From NCBI GenBank assembly GCA_016865505.2, contig AP025252.1:1922001-1986000 (forward strand): a stretch of DNA of 64,000 bases. Reading direction: 5' to 3'. The DNA comes from Bryobacterales bacterium F-183. Lineage in GTDB: Bacteria; Acidobacteriota; Terriglobia; Bryobacterales; Bryobacteraceae. Below are positions 18,898 through 27,925 of this stretch, in pieces. Numbering within the stretch: the first letter of the stretch is position 1; the number at the start of each line of letters is the position of its first letter. Under the pieces are notes generated by a model that was not told where the DNA came from, made no database searches, and was given only the letters and a program-made list of their open reading frames with translations. A program made the position numbers and the translations under genes.

Positions 18898-19554
18898 CTA
18901 TACACGCACCCGGCGCCAGCGCGCGAGCCCCGCACCAGCAACCGAAAGCGCCAGCAGCGACAACTCCACAGGCTCCGGCACGCCAACCGGCAACACCGAA
19001 TGCAGCAGTACGTCGTCGATGGCCACGGTCTCCACCACGCCAAAGTACGTCTCGGCGTTCAACCACAGCTCATCGACGGACCCCAGCACGGTGTTGAACT
19101 GCGCGACGGAGATCGCTCCGCCACCCGCATGCGCCCAATTCGTACCGGGAGCAAGCGTCACACTCAACGGCGTAAAGCTCGTCGAGGACAACTGCGTCGT
19201 CGGTGTGTACACCAAGGTCATGCCAGCGCCTTTCAGCACCACCAGCGGACCAATGTAATTCGGCGCATAATCGCTAAACGTCAGCCAGCTCAACGTCCCG
19301 CCCCGATACTGCAGCAGGTTGCCGCGGTAAGCCGCAGGCGCGCGAAAGAAGGTATCCGAACTATTCGGATCCGTGATCGTAATGTAGCCCGCGGGAACAT
19401 ACGTCGGCGCATACACCGCGCCCATCGTATACCCAGGCAAATCGGCCGTGATACCCGTCCACCCCTGGGCATCCAAATCGAAGTTCGAGACGACATCCGC
19501 CCAAGCTGGGCTAAGTGATACCACTGAGGCTAAAAGTACTATACCTAGACGCAT
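18898..19554 (-). CDS. PEP-CTERM protein with laminin-B-like domain
   Basis: This 218-residue exported protein has a signal peptide (MRLGIVLLASVVSLSPAWA). A central region FDLDAQGWTGI...YRGNLLQYRGGTLSWLTFSDY resembles the laminin B (domain IV) fold. The C-terminal sorting signal is VPEPVELSLLALSVAGAGLARWRR. PEP-CTERM proteins are cut by exosortase and released or anchored in association with exopolysaccharide; no exosortase gene lies in this window. The ATG at 19554 begins the signal peptide; a GTG at 19572 is also in frame. It sits 7 bases upstream of the GNAT gene. Confidence 0.78.
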   Translation of the reverse strand: MRLGIVLLASVVSLSPAWADVVSNFDLDAQGWTGITADLPGYTMGAVYAPTYVPAGYITITDPNSSDTFFRAPAAYRGNLLQYRGGTLSWLTFSDYAPNYIGPLVVLKGAGMTLVYTPTTQLSSTSFTPLSVTLAPGTNWAHAGGGAISVAQFNTVLGSVDELWLNAETYFGVVETVAIDDVLLHSVLPVGVPEPVELSLLALSVAGAGLARWRRVRV

Positions 19555-19658
19555 AGTTCTAGATAGTACCACCTACGTTTTCAACAATTTAGAGTAAAAA
19601 TGTTTCCGTCAAATTATGTAAACTAGGGCGAAAATCAACAGCTTTTTGCACATTCCCG

Positions 19659-20600
19659 CTACGGGATGAGATACGCGAAACTGCTGCCCCGCACAATGCC
19701 TTCGGGATCTCGCATGGTCAGGATGTTGCGCAGCGCTTCCTGCTTGTCCAAGGCCTGTGCAAAATAATCGCGACAGATCTCCTCGCCAATCCAGTACCCC
19801 AAGTCTGCTGGTTTTGAAACGCCCACTGTGGAATAGTTGTACAGCCACCCGCTGATGTCCCCCGGCGTACGCACCAGATCTTCCTGAAATTTCGCCAGCA
19901 ACTCGTCGCGATTCACCTGTGCAAAATCCGCCCGGGACTCAAGCGCCGTCCGCCCGGTCACCGCATTCGCCACAAAGTCCGCCGCGCCTTCGATCAACAC
20001 TCGCGTTAGCAGATCCGGAATGCGCGGCTGCGTACGCAACGCCAACTGTGCGTGCACCAACTCATGCATCACGATGTGCGGCAACTTCAAGCTCGTGCCC
20101 ATCGCGCGGTAAAACGCCGGATTCTGTTCCGCGATTTCGCTCGCATCCACATCCGGACCCAGCGCGAACACCTCTGCCCCAATCAGCAATCCGTTGTCGC
20201 TCAAGGTCCCGCCGGAAGACAGCCGCCCGATCAGAAAGTACACCGGAGGAAACCGCGTCTCCGGGTACAACCCGCGAAATCGCGACGCGTACAGTTGCAT
20301 CACCTTCCGCTGACCTTCAATGGATTGTGTCGACTTCCGAATGCTCTCGTAAAACTTCGGATACCGCTCCACAGCCGCCGCCAAAGCCGACGCCGACCCG
20401 ATCCGCAACCGCACAAAATCGCGCAGGCCTGGAGACGCGGCATCCAGATACAACCGCTGGAAAGCCTCCACCCGATTGCCGGAACTCGTCCCTTCGTCGT
20501 ACGCCCGCCAGAAGTTGTCGATGTCGCTGCTGATCAGCTCCAACTCCTGGCCAAAGCCGCAAAACACAAAGATCAAAAGAAAAGTAAGAATGCGCGACAT
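19659..20600 (-). CDS. Predicted Zn-dependent protease (DUF2268-like, HELVH)
   Basis: This 313-residue protein has a signal peptide (MSRILTFLLIFVFCGFGQE) and a gluzincin-type zinc motif HELVH at H179-H183, followed by a downstream EGAADFVANA that could provide the third ligand. The layout (LYPETRFPPVYFLIGRLSSGG before the motif) matches predicted Zn proteases of the DUF2268/GldB-like group. It probably acts in the periplasm. It is divergent from the cupin gene with only 37 bases between starts. ATG 20618 is an alternative start. Confidence 0.7.
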   Translation of the reverse strand: MSRILTFLLIFVFCGFGQELELISSDIDNFWRAYDEGTSSGNRVEAFQRLYLDAASPGLRDFVRLRIGSASALAAAVERYPKFYESIRKSTQSIEGQRKVMQLYASRFRGLYPETRFPPVYFLIGRLSSGGTLSDNGLLIGAEVFALGPDVDASEIAEQNPAFYRAMGTSLKLPHIVMHELVHAQLALRTQPRIPDLLTRVLIEGAADFVANAVTGRTALESRADFAQVNRDELLAKFQEDLVRTPGDISGWLYNYSTVGVSKPADLGYWIGEEICRDYFAQALDKQEALRNILTMRDPEGIVRGSSFAYLIP

Positions 20601-20637
20601 CCTGCGAGGATCATACATCCTGTTATGCTGCAGGACA

Positions 20638-20982
20638 ATGCCAATCGTAGTCGACGCCGCCAATCAACCCTGGGAACCCCGCACCATCGCACCCACCGGA
20701 GCACCCGCCTTCCGCAAGAACCTCTACACGGACCCCGACACGGGCATGGAAGTCCGCCTGGTGAAGTACCCCGCCGGCACCATGAACCCGACCCACACGC
20801 ACCCCTGCGCCCACGGCATGTACATCCTCGAAGGAACGCTGGTCACCAACGCCGGCAGCTACGGTCCCGGAGCCTTCGTCTGGTTCCCCGAAGGCGAAAC
20901 CATGGCCCACGGCGCGACCGCGGAAACCGACGTCGTTGTGGTGTTCATCACCAACAAGCCGTTCGAAATCCACTATCAATAA
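20638..20982 (+). CDS. Cupin domain protein
   Basis: This 114-residue single-domain cupin has motif 1 as THTHPCAHGMYILEG (HxH...E) and motif 2 as GAFVWFPEGETMAHG (final metal histidine), so a single metal site is expected. Similar small cupins resemble the ChrR C-terminal domain or act as small-molecule binders; the ligand is unknown. ATG at 20638 has CAGGA just upstream. The stop abuts the convergent TPR gene's stop without a single spare base (20982/20983). Confidence 0.78.
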   Translation: MPIVVDAANQPWEPRTIAPTGAPAFRKNLYTDPDTGMEVRLVKYPAGTMNPTHTHPCAHGMYILEGTLVTNAGSYGPGAFVWFPEGETMAHGATAETDVVVVFITNKPFEIHYQ

Positions 20983-22179
20983 CTAAGCTGCTTTATGCTT
21001 GAACGGCGACGACAGATAGTCCTTCGCCTCTTTACCCGAAGCCGTCTGCGGACCCACATCCACTGCGCGCTTGTAAGCCGCCAGCGCCTCTTGCCTCCGG
21101 CCCTTCGCGTCGTACGTCTGCCCCAGCCGTAACCACGCCTGCGCGACAGCATTGGCATCCAGGTCGCCGTTCACGGAAGCCTTGGCCGCCGTCCACAACT
21201 GCGGCAGCGCGGAATCGTACTCGCGCAGCAGAAAGTACACCTGCCCCCGCATGTACGCCACCCGCTCCGCGGTCAACTGCGCGAACCCTGCCGTACCCTT
21301 CGCCCGAAACTTCTCAATCGCATCGATCTGCGCCAGAGCCTTGGCCCGGTCATGCAAATCCGCATACAGCAGCGCCAACTCAAACCGGAACAGGTAATTG
21401 CGAGGAAACCGCGAGGTCATCTCTTCCAGCAAAGGAACCGCCTCGGCCTGCTTTTTCTCGCGCCGCAGAATCGCAGCCAACAGCACTGCCGCGTCCGGCT
21501 TATTGCGATCTCCCTTCGTCGCCACCAGCCGCAGCGTACGCATGCCTTCTTCCCGATCCCCGCGGAAACCGGCCAGAAAACCCATCATCTTGACGGTAAA
21601 CGGCAGGCTCCCAATCAGATAGTCATGTACGCCCTGTACCAGCCGCGCGTCGTGAAAGTTAGGGTCAGCCGTCGTCGCCTGCAAATGATACTTCCGAGCC
21701 TGTGTCGCATCCTTCAGCGGATCGATCCACGCCTTGTTCACCAGATAATTCCAGTTGGCCCGCAGTCCCAGTGCGACCCCCAGCGTATACAACCCCTCGG
21801 GATCGTTCGGCAACAAAGCCAGCCGCGTCTGCGACAACTCGATTGCCTTGGCCACAGCACTCTCAAACTGCGCCGTTTCCGCAGCCGTAGCAGCCAACTT
21901 GGGACGGCTGGAAAACGGATGCGCGGACCCAATCAAATCGGACTCCAGCGCCCCATGCTGAAACATCACTCGAAACAGCACGGTTTGTGCAAGATTGTTG
22001 TGCGCCTGCGCACTATTCGGTTTTTCCGCTACTTCCTTCGAAAAAATCGCTAGCGCCTCGTCGTACTCCAGGTTATAAAAATGGTCAAAAGCCGGCGACC
22101 CCGCAGCAAAAACGGCGCTAGTCCACAGAACCAGACCCGCCGCCGCTGCCATCCAATTGCCGTAGCGCCCAAATCGCAT
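20983..22179 (-). CDS. Tetratricopeptide repeat protein, exported
   Basis: This 398-residue protein has an N-terminal signal or anchor (MRFGRYGNWMAAAAGLVLWTSAVFAAG) followed by repeated helical pairs of TPR type: FYNLEYDEALAIFSKEV near the start, YLFRFELALLYADLHDRAKAL in the middle and AWLRLGQTYDAKGRRQEALAAYKRAV at the end. TPRs mediate protein contacts; no enzymatic domain is visible. ATG at 22179 lies 62 bases inside the queG coding region in another frame, so it is presumably co-transcribed with queG. ATG 22152 is an alternative but lacks the charged N region. Confidence 0.75.
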   Translation of the reverse strand: MRFGRYGNWMAAAAGLVLWTSAVFAAGSPAFDHFYNLEYDEALAIFSKEVAEKPNSAQAHNNLAQTVLFRVMFQHGALESDLIGSAHPFSSRPKLAATAAETAQFESAVAKAIELSQTRLALLPNDPEGLYTLGVALGLRANWNYLVNKAWIDPLKDATQARKYHLQATTADPNFHDARLVQGVHDYLIGSLPFTVKMMGFLAGFRGDREEGMRTLRLVATKGDRNKPDAAVLLAAILRREKKQAEAVPLLEEMTSRFPRNYLFRFELALLYADLHDRAKALAQIDAIEKFRAKGTAGFAQLTAERVAYMRGQVYFLLREYDSALPQLWTAAKASVNGDLDANAVAQAWLRLGQTYDAKGRRQEALAAYKRAVDVGPQTASGKEAKDYLSSPFKHKAA

Positions 22180-23161
22180 GTTCACGAACAATCTCCTCAG
22201 TGGACGACTCCAAAATCCGCAGCACCGGCTCGCGCAGACTTTGGTCCCCGCTATTACCCGCCGCCACCAGCACATTCCGCAGAAACCCGGTGTAGCGAGC
22301 GCGGCTCACCGGAGTGCCCTCAAATCGTAGACGGAATTCCGGCGCGTCCAGATTCAACAGATCGCCAAGTGAGGCGTCCGGAAACGTAAAAAACTCACCT
22401 GCCGATGTCTCTGGAGCGCGCCGGTTCCAGGGGCACACATCCTGACAGATATCGCAGCCGAATATGTTGTTTCCTACACTGGCGCGGTATTCTTCAGGCA
22501 CCGGACCCTTCAGCTCAATCGTGAAGTACGAAATACAGGCCCGAGCATCGAGCGTCCACCCATTTGCGCCATCCGGGACAATCGCCCGAGTGGGACACGC
22601 ATCGATACACCGTGTACAGCTCCCGCAACGGTCCGGCGGAGGCTCCGGATTCGCCGTAAGCTCCAGCGACAGCAGTACTTCCGCCAGCAGAAACCAGCTC
22701 CCCTGCTGCTGATTGATCAGGCAGGTATTCTTGCCAATCCACCCCAACCCGGCCTGCCGCGCCAGCGACCGTTCCAGTAGCGGCGCCGTATCCACGCAGA
22801 TCCGCGCCTCAAACGGCTGTACCTTCTGCAGCGCCGCCACCATCCGTTCCAGGTCGCGACGCATAAAGTCGTGATAGTCCTCACCCTGAGCGTACTTCGC
22901 GATCCCCTCCGCCACACCGGCACGGTTATAGAGTTTTCCGACGCACAGAATAGATCTTGTCGATGCCATCAGGTTTCGAGGGTCACTCCGCACCGCTGCC
23001 CGGCGATCCGACAGGTACGACATCCGCCCTGCGTAGCCGTTTTCCACCCAATCCATGTAGCGCGGAAAATCCACAGCCCCGGCGTCCACCGCGGCGATCC
23101 CGGCCAGCTCAAAACCGTGCTCGCGGGCGGCGGTCAACACGTCGTAGGCGGAAAGTTCCAT
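22118..23161 (-). CDS. queG: Epoxyqueuosine reductase QueG
   Basis: This 347-residue cobalamin- and iron-sulfur-dependent enzyme performs the last step of tRNA queuosine synthesis. Two ferredoxin-like 4Fe-4S motifs are visible: CGSCTRCIDACPT and CDICQDVCPWN. YMDWVENGYAGRMSYL, VGKLYN and RDLERM are typical N-terminal blocks. A HEAT-like helical tail (LREPVLRILESSTEEIVREHAIWAL) completes the usual architecture. Length and start (MELSAYDVLTAAREHG) agree with the family. No other queuosine gene is nearby, which is common for queG. Confidence 0.92.
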   Translation of the reverse strand: MELSAYDVLTAAREHGFELAGIAAVDAGAVDFPRYMDWVENGYAGRMSYLSDRRAAVRSDPRNLMASTRSILCVGKLYNRAGVAEGIAKYAQGEDYHDFMRRDLERMVAALQKVQPFEARICVDTAPLLERSLARQAGLGWIGKNTCLINQQQGSWFLLAEVLLSLELTANPEPPPDRCGSCTRCIDACPTRAIVPDGANGWTLDARACISYFTIELKGPVPEEYRASVGNNIFGCDICQDVCPWNRRAPETSAGEFFTFPDASLGDLLNLDAPEFRLRFEGTPVSRARYTGFLRNVLVAAGNSGDQSLREPVLRILESSTEEIVREHAIWALRQLDGSGGGSGSVD

Positions 23162-23246
23162 TGGTAGTTAAGCCGATGCTGGAGAGCTTCCTAGGGTGAA
23201 CTGCGACATGGCGCAAAGTGGGGGAACAGCCGATAGAAGGAATACT

Positions 23247-24887
23247 GTGAAATCCGCCACTGTACTGCTGAGAATCGTGTTGGGCTTGGAAGGGGTGATT
23301 CTCATCCTCCGCACACCTCAGATTATCGCGGCCCTCAATAGCGCGGTAGATCAGCTCGGCATCCAACTCTTTCGCAGCTACTGGTCGAGCCTCGCGCCCA
23401 ACCTGCATTACGGTATGCCGCTACTCGGCATGTGCTGCCTCATCACCGTATGGGGCATGCTCAGCGGCAAGAGGTGGGCCCAGCGCGCGGGCATCGTCGT
23501 CAGCGCCGTACACACCATCCTGTTCCCATTCTTTACGCCGCTCGGCCTGCTCGGCCTGTACACCCTGCATCGCGACCGTTTGACCCTCACCCTCGAAAAG
23601 ATCCAAACGCGCTGGCAGGAACCGGTCCCCACAGAACTGCTGCCCAGCGCCTTCCGCCTGCTCGTCGGCCTCGCCATCGCCATCATGGCCGGCAGCCTCT
23701 ACTTCCTGGTCAACGCCAGCCAAAAGACCAGCCAGTCTGAATTCCTCGAAATCTGGACCATCCCCGTCGCCCTCGCCCTGGTCAACGTGATCCTCGTGAT
23801 GGTGCACGACGCGGGCTCCAACGCCGCTGGCATTATCTCCGGCTTCCGCATCGAGATTCTGCGCATGGGCTTCCTGCAACTCGAACGCTCCGAAGCCGGC
23901 AAGTGGGCCTGGAAGAAGCGCGACCGTACCGTCTGGCAGCACCTCCGCGCCGGCGTCCGTACCTCGTCCCTCACCCCCATCAGCGATGACGACCGTATCG
24001 ACAGCCGCCTCTTCATCTACCAATGCGGCGGTCCGTTCGCTGAATTTGCACTCGGCTTGGTCTTTCTGGCGGGCATGATCGCCTCACCCAAGCCGGCGTG
24101 GACTGAAATGCTCGGCCTCGCCTGCTTGCTGGCCTTTGGACGCTTTGTACTCGAACTTGCCCTGATGCGGAATTCCGACGAAGAGTACACCGACGGCGCG
24201 CGCTTGGTTCAACTCTGGAATCGCGACCCCGAAGGCGAACGCTGGTGCGTTCTGCATTCCATCGCGCAGTCCCAAGGCCGCCAGCCGATTGCGCCTGGGC
24301 AATGGCCCGAGTCCTGGGTACTGCGCATCTCCGCAGATCCCGAATCTCCGGTCTACCCGGCCGGATGCTTCTACGCCTATGCCCACTACCTCGACCGTGG
24401 AAATTTAGACAAAGCCAAGGAATATTTGGATCGTTTGCGGCATATCAAAGGGTGGACGCAGCAGGAACGGGTAGTCGTCGAGATCACGTTCTTTGAAGCC
24501 TTCACTGGAACGCGCAATGCCGCCATCGTGGAGGGGGCGCAGGTGCTCAACCGCACCACTGCCGCCGCCAAGCGTATGGAAGCGATGCTGCTCATTTCCG
24601 AAGGCTTCATGAACGATGCCGTGTTGAAGATTGAAGAGGCGCGCAAGCTGTTCGGGCACCGCCGCCGCCGTGGTGGCGGTTGGGAACGCTTTGAACAGAA
24701 TTTGCTGCAGCAGATGGAAGATCGCATCACGGCAGAGCGGCAGGGTCGTAGCGCGGGCGGCAATAGCTTGTTCCGCTTGGGGCAACAACTCAGCCTTCCG
24801 CCGGCCGAAGCGGATGCCCCGGCAACCGCAGCCACCGAAGAGAAGCCGGTGGAGTTTGCCGAGATCATTCGCCGGACTTCTATGTAA
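23247..24887 (+). CDS. Membrane protein resembling a site-2 protease (M50) with a degenerate zinc motif
   Basis: This 546-residue protein has several hydrophobic helices in the first 320 residues and a soluble helical C-terminal half with TPR-like character (FYAYAHYLDRGNLDKAKEYLDRL). Around residue 187, VMVHDAGSNAAGIISGFRIEIL aligns by eye with the M50 pattern HELGHxxAGxxxGFR, but the motif reads HDAGS, lacking the glutamate and second histidine. A GGPFAEFALGL segment and a later TDGARLVQLW resemble the other conserved M50 blocks. It is therefore probably an inactive S2P-like protein. GTG 23247 has AGAAGGA upstream; the frame opens at 23196. Confidence 0.6.
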   Translation: MKSATVLLRIVLGLEGVILILRTPQIIAALNSAVDQLGIQLFRSYWSSLAPNLHYGMPLLGMCCLITVWGMLSGKRWAQRAGIVVSAVHTILFPFFTPLGLLGLYTLHRDRLTLTLEKIQTRWQEPVPTELLPSAFRLLVGLAIAIMAGSLYFLVNASQKTSQSEFLEIWTIPVALALVNVILVMVHDAGSNAAGIISGFRIEILRMGFLQLERSEAGKWAWKKRDRTVWQHLRAGVRTSSLTPISDDDRIDSRLFIYQCGGPFAEFALGLVFLAGMIASPKPAWTEMLGLACLLAFGRFVLELALMRNSDEEYTDGARLVQLWNRDPEGERWCVLHSIAQSQGRQPIAPGQWPESWVLRISADPESPVYPAGCFYAYAHYLDRGNLDKAKEYLDRLRHIKGWTQQERVVVEITFFEAFTGTRNAAIVEGAQVLNRTTAAAKRMEAMLLISEGFMNDAVLKIEEARKLFGHRRRRGGGWERFEQNLLQQMEDRITAERQGRSAGGNSLFRLGQQLSLPPAEADAPATAATEEKPVEFAEIIRRTSM

Positions 24888-24950
24888 ATTGAGACCGGGG
24901 CCCCTGGCGCTGCGTCCTACAATGTAAGAAAAAGGAGCGCACCAAGGGCC

Positions 24951-25862
24951 GTGTCGAAGATTCCGTACTCGCAAGTAACTCCGCAACACATCTACGCCAA
25001 CCGCCGTAAGTTCATTCAGAACGCGGCACTGGCTGGGCTCGGTCTGGCTGGTTCAGCCATCGCCGCCAAGCTCGACAACGTCGCCAAGAGCCCGCTGAGC
25101 CTAAAGGACGAAAAGCTCACGCCTGTCGACGCTGTCACCGGCTACAACAACTTTTACGAGTTCGGCACCAGCAAGGACGCTCCCGCGCGCAACGCCACCA
25201 ACTTCAAGACCAACCCCTGGAAACTGGTCATCGAGGGCGAAGTCGCCAAGCCCAAGACCTACGACCTGGACTCCATCATGAAGCTCGCGCCGCTCGAAGA
25301 GCGCATCTACCGCATGCGCTGCGTCGAAGCGTGGTCGATGGTCATTCCGTGGATCGGCTTCTCGCTATCGGAAGTCATCAAGCGCGCCGAACCCACAGCC
25401 AAAGCCAAGTTTGTGGCCTTTGAAAGCTACTACGACCCGCGCCAGATGCCGCAGGCGCGCTACGGTGGTCTGCCGTTCCCCTACATTGAAGGTCTGCGCC
25501 TCGATGAAGCGATGCACCCGCTGACATTGCTCTGTTCCGGACTCTACGGCGAAACCTTGCCGCCGCAGAACGGCGCACCGCTCCGCATCGTGGTGCCATG
25601 GAAGTACGGCTTCAAGAACATCAAGTCCATCGTCAAGATCAAGCTGCAGGAAAAGCAGCCGAACACCACCTGGGCGCTGGCCAACAACAACGAGTACGGC
25701 TTCTATTCGAACGTCAACCCGGGTGTCGACCATCCCCGTTGGAGCCAGGCCAAAGAGCGCCGCATCGGTGAGTTCTTTAAGCGCGACACCCTGATGTTCA
25801 ACGGCTACGGCGACCAGGTCGCCAAGCTGTATGCGGGCATGGACCTCAAGAAGAACTACTAG
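24951..25862 (+). CDS. msrP: Protein-methionine-sulfoxide reductase catalytic subunit MsrP
   Basis: This 303-residue molybdopterin enzyme of the sulfite-oxidase fold reduces methionine sulfoxide in periplasmic proteins. The N terminus carries a twin-arginine signal ([22 protein letters not shown]), and C124 in [11 protein letters not shown] is the molybdenum-ligating cysteine. [12 protein letters not shown] and the C-terminal [17 protein letters not shown] are typical. The start is GTG at 24951 with AAGGAG upstream. It is followed after one base by msrQ, the standard msrPQ operon. Confidence 0.93.
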   Translation: MSKIPYSQVTPQHIYANRRKFIQNAALAGLGLAGSAIAAKLDNVAKSPLSLKDEKLTPVDAVTGYNNFYEFGTSKDAPARNATNFKTNPWKLVIEGEVAKPKTYDLDSIMKLAPLEERIYRMRCVEAWSMVIPWIGFSLSEVIKRAEPTAKAKFVAFESYYDPRQMPQARYGGLPFPYIEGLRLDEAMHPLTLLCSGLYGETLPPQNGAPLRIVVPWKYGFKNIKSIVKIKLQEKQPNTTWALANNNEYGFYSNVNPGVDHPRWSQAKERRIGEFFKRDTLMFNGYGDQVAKLYAGMDLKKNY

Positions 25863-25863
25863 T

Positions 25864-26439
25864 GTGGTCAAAGCCCTAGTCTTTCTGCTCTGCCTGGCGC
25901 CTACTGCGTATTTGGCATGGGGACTCTTATACGACGGCCTGGGTCCCAACCCGATCGAGTACATCACTCGGGACACGGGCGACTGGACCCTGCGCTTTCT
26001 GCTCATCAGTCTGTTGATCACGCCGGCCCGCCGAATTCTGGCCAAGCCGGCGTTGATCAAATACCGGCGTATGCTGGGGTTGTTTGCGTTCTACTACGCC
26101 TTCTTGCACTTCCTCACCTACATCTGGCTGGACCGGTTTTTTGATGTCGCGGACACGCTGAAGGACATCGCCAAGCGCCCGTTCATCACAGTTGGATTTG
26201 CGAGCTTCGTTCTGCTGATCCCGCTGGCGATCACGTCGACGGCAGGCTGGATCCGCCGCTTGGGGGGCAAACGCTGGGCGCTCCTGCATCGCGCGGTGTA
26301 CATCAGCGTGATCTTGGGAGTGATCCACTACTGGTGGCTCGTGAAGTCCGACATCCGCCTGCCGCTGATGTACGCCGTATTCGCCGCCATCCTGCTGGGC
26401 TATCGCCTTTACGTAAGCTTCCGCCCCGCCCGCCCCTAG
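25864..26439 (+). CDS. msrQ: Heme-binding membrane subunit MsrQ
   Basis: This 191-residue integral membrane protein has about six helices and belongs to the ferric-reductase-like transmembrane family. It passes electrons from the respiratory chain to MsrP through b-type hemes. Histidines likely to bind heme lie in YAFLHFLTYIW and LHRAVYISVILGVIHYWW. The segment TGDWTLRFLLISLLITPARRI is a family hallmark. I use GTG 25864 (MVKALVFLLCLAPTAYLAWG), one base after the msrP stop. Confidence 0.9.
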   Translation: MVKALVFLLCLAPTAYLAWGLLYDGLGPNPIEYITRDTGDWTLRFLLISLLITPARRILAKPALIKYRRMLGLFAFYYAFLHFLTYIWLDRFFDVADTLKDIAKRPFITVGFASFVLLIPLAITSTAGWIRRLGGKRWALLHRAVYISVILGVIHYWWLVKSDIRLPLMYAVFAAILLGYRLYVSFRPARP

Positions 26440-26486
26440 ATTCCCAAACTCCCCAATCGTCAGACCTCCAAACCCCGTCTGGGTGC

Positions 26487-26525
26487 CTGTCACCGTGCCG
26501 CTTCCCGGAAGCGGCACGGTGACAG
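26487..26525. repeat. Near-perfect 39-base palindrome (REP-like or bidirectional terminator)
   Basis: The 19-base arm CTGTCACCGTGCCGCTTCC at 26487-26505 is followed by one C and then its exact reverse complement at 26507-26525. It sits in the longest non-coding gap of the window (26440-26719), after msrQ and before the DUF457 gene. No T-run follows on either strand, so it looks more like a REP-type palindrome than a classical terminator. The remaining 190 bases of the gap show no gene I can support. Confidence 0.6.
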
Positions 26526-26719
26526 TTCGGAAGCGGTACGCCCGGACAAATCTGAGGTGGGAGATTCCCGAGGCGAACCAGCATCTGCGGGACATCAACA
26601 TCCTCCATGACGCCCGCTTGCGGGTACACATTGCGTACCCGCACCATTCCGCGACCCCCGGCGATTCCGGCAACTACCTAGGCTCCAGCTAGCCTTCGTG
26701 GTACTGCTACCATGCCGCT

Positions 26720-27709
26720 TTGGACAACATCACCCACTCGCTCGTCGGCCTCATGCTTTCCCGCGCGGGACTCAATCGCCTCGCCGGACCCAAAGTCAGC
26801 CTGCTGCTGATCCTCGCCGCCAACGCGCCCGATAGTGACGCAGTGTCCTGGGCCTGGGGTTCGGCCGCCAACCTCCGCTACCACCGCGGCATTACCCACG
26901 CCTGGATCTTCGTGCCCGTGATGGCTCTTCTCCCGCTGGTCATTACCTGGTGGTTCGCCCGCAAGGACAAGGAACACCCCTGGAGTTGGTGGAAAGCCTA
27001 CATCGCCGCGCTCGTCGGCGTGTCCAGCCACCTGCTACTCGACTGGACCAACTCCTACGGCATCCGTACCCTTCTGCCGTTCTCTTCCGAGTGGCTCAGC
27101 CTCCACACCACCTTCGTCGTCGATCCCTTTATCTGGGGCGTGTTGACCCTCGCCGTTGCGGGACCCTTCCTCAGTTCTCTGGTCAGTGGCGAGATCGGAG
27201 GCAAGCGCGCCAGTGGACAGGGTTGGGCGATCTTCGCTTTATTGTTTATTGGCCTGTATACCGAAGGCCGCTACATGGCCCACGAACACGCCATCGCGAC
27301 CCTCAATACGCGCATGTACAACGGCGAATCTCCACGGCGCGTGGGTGCCTTCCCGCAATTTGCCAGCCCCACCCGCTGGAGCGCCGTCGTCGAGTTGCCA
27401 AACGCCTATTGGGTCTCGGAAATCGACCTGCTTCGCGAGTTTGACCCAACCGATGGCCGCGTGTTCTTCAAAGCGACCCCCGGCCCCGCCATCGACGCTG
27501 CCAAGCAGACGGATCCCTTCCAGGCCTTTGTGGACTTCAATCAATGGCCGCTCTGGCGCGTCACTCCCATGTCCTCGCCCGAGGGTTCACAGAAAGTTGA
27601 ATTATTCGACCTCCGCTTCGGTTCGCCCGTGGAACCGGGCTTCACAGCAGACGCTCTGGTCCTGCCCGGCAACCAGGTGGACCAGCCAAAATTTCATTTC
27701 AGGCGCTAA
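26720..27709 (+). CDS. DUF457 family membrane-bound metal-dependent hydrolase
   Basis: This 329-residue protein belongs to the YdjM-like DUF457 family: MDNITHSLVGLMLSRAG at the N terminus (conserved THS), AANAPDSDAV, RYHRGITHAW and SHLLLDWTNSYGIRTLLPF give the conserved histidines and aspartates that probably bind metal. Several membrane helices occupy the first 180 residues, and the C-terminal 130 residues are soluble. Its substrate is unknown; a role in membrane-lipid or phosphoester chemistry is sometimes suggested for the family. The start is TTG at 26720. Confidence 0.8.
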   Translation: MDNITHSLVGLMLSRAGLNRLAGPKVSLLLILAANAPDSDAVSWAWGSAANLRYHRGITHAWIFVPVMALLPLVITWWFARKDKEHPWSWWKAYIAALVGVSSHLLLDWTNSYGIRTLLPFSSEWLSLHTTFVVDPFIWGVLTLAVAGPFLSSLVSGEIGGKRASGQGWAIFALLFIGLYTEGRYMAHEHAIATLNTRMYNGESPRRVGAFPQFASPTRWSAVVELPNAYWVSEIDLLREFDPTDGRVFFKATPGPAIDAAKQTDPFQAFVDFNQWPLWRVTPMSSPEGSQKVELFDLRFGSPVEPGFTADALVLPGNQVDQPKFHFRR

Positions 27710-27713
27710 ACTG

Positions 27714-27860
27714 TTACCGCATCATCCGCCCGCCGTAGCCGCGGCCCGTCAACATTTGTACAGGGCCGAACTGCGAAAAGCCAACGGGGTCTGCGTAATA
27801 CCAGTATCCGCAGGCCGCCAGAATCGCCAGACCCCCATACATCATTAGTTTTGTGACCAT
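27714..27860 (-). CDS. Possible small membrane protein, 48 residues
   Basis: This short frame starts MVTKLMMYGGLAILAACGYW: a hydrophobic helix with an LAAC lipobox-like cysteine at residue 17, then a glycine-rich tail GRGYGGRMMR. GGGGG directly precedes the ATG. It is convergent with the DUF457 gene (4-base gap) and downstream of a pair of palindromes. No family is recognised and it could be spurious; the hydrophobic start and the fit between neighbours argue for it. Confidence 0.4.
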   Translation of the reverse strand: MVTKLMMYGGLAILAACGYWYYADPVGFSQFGPVQMLTGRGYGGRMMR

Positions 27861-27925
27861 CCCCCGAAGTATGCCCTAGAGCGTATCTGTTGTAAATAAG
27901 GCTACTTACTAATCCGAACTAGGTG

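Noticed and set aside
26483-26692. 69-residue + strand frame in the msrQ/DUF457 gap
   Set aside because: It begins inside the 39-base palindrome, has no ribosome-binding site and shows no family pattern.
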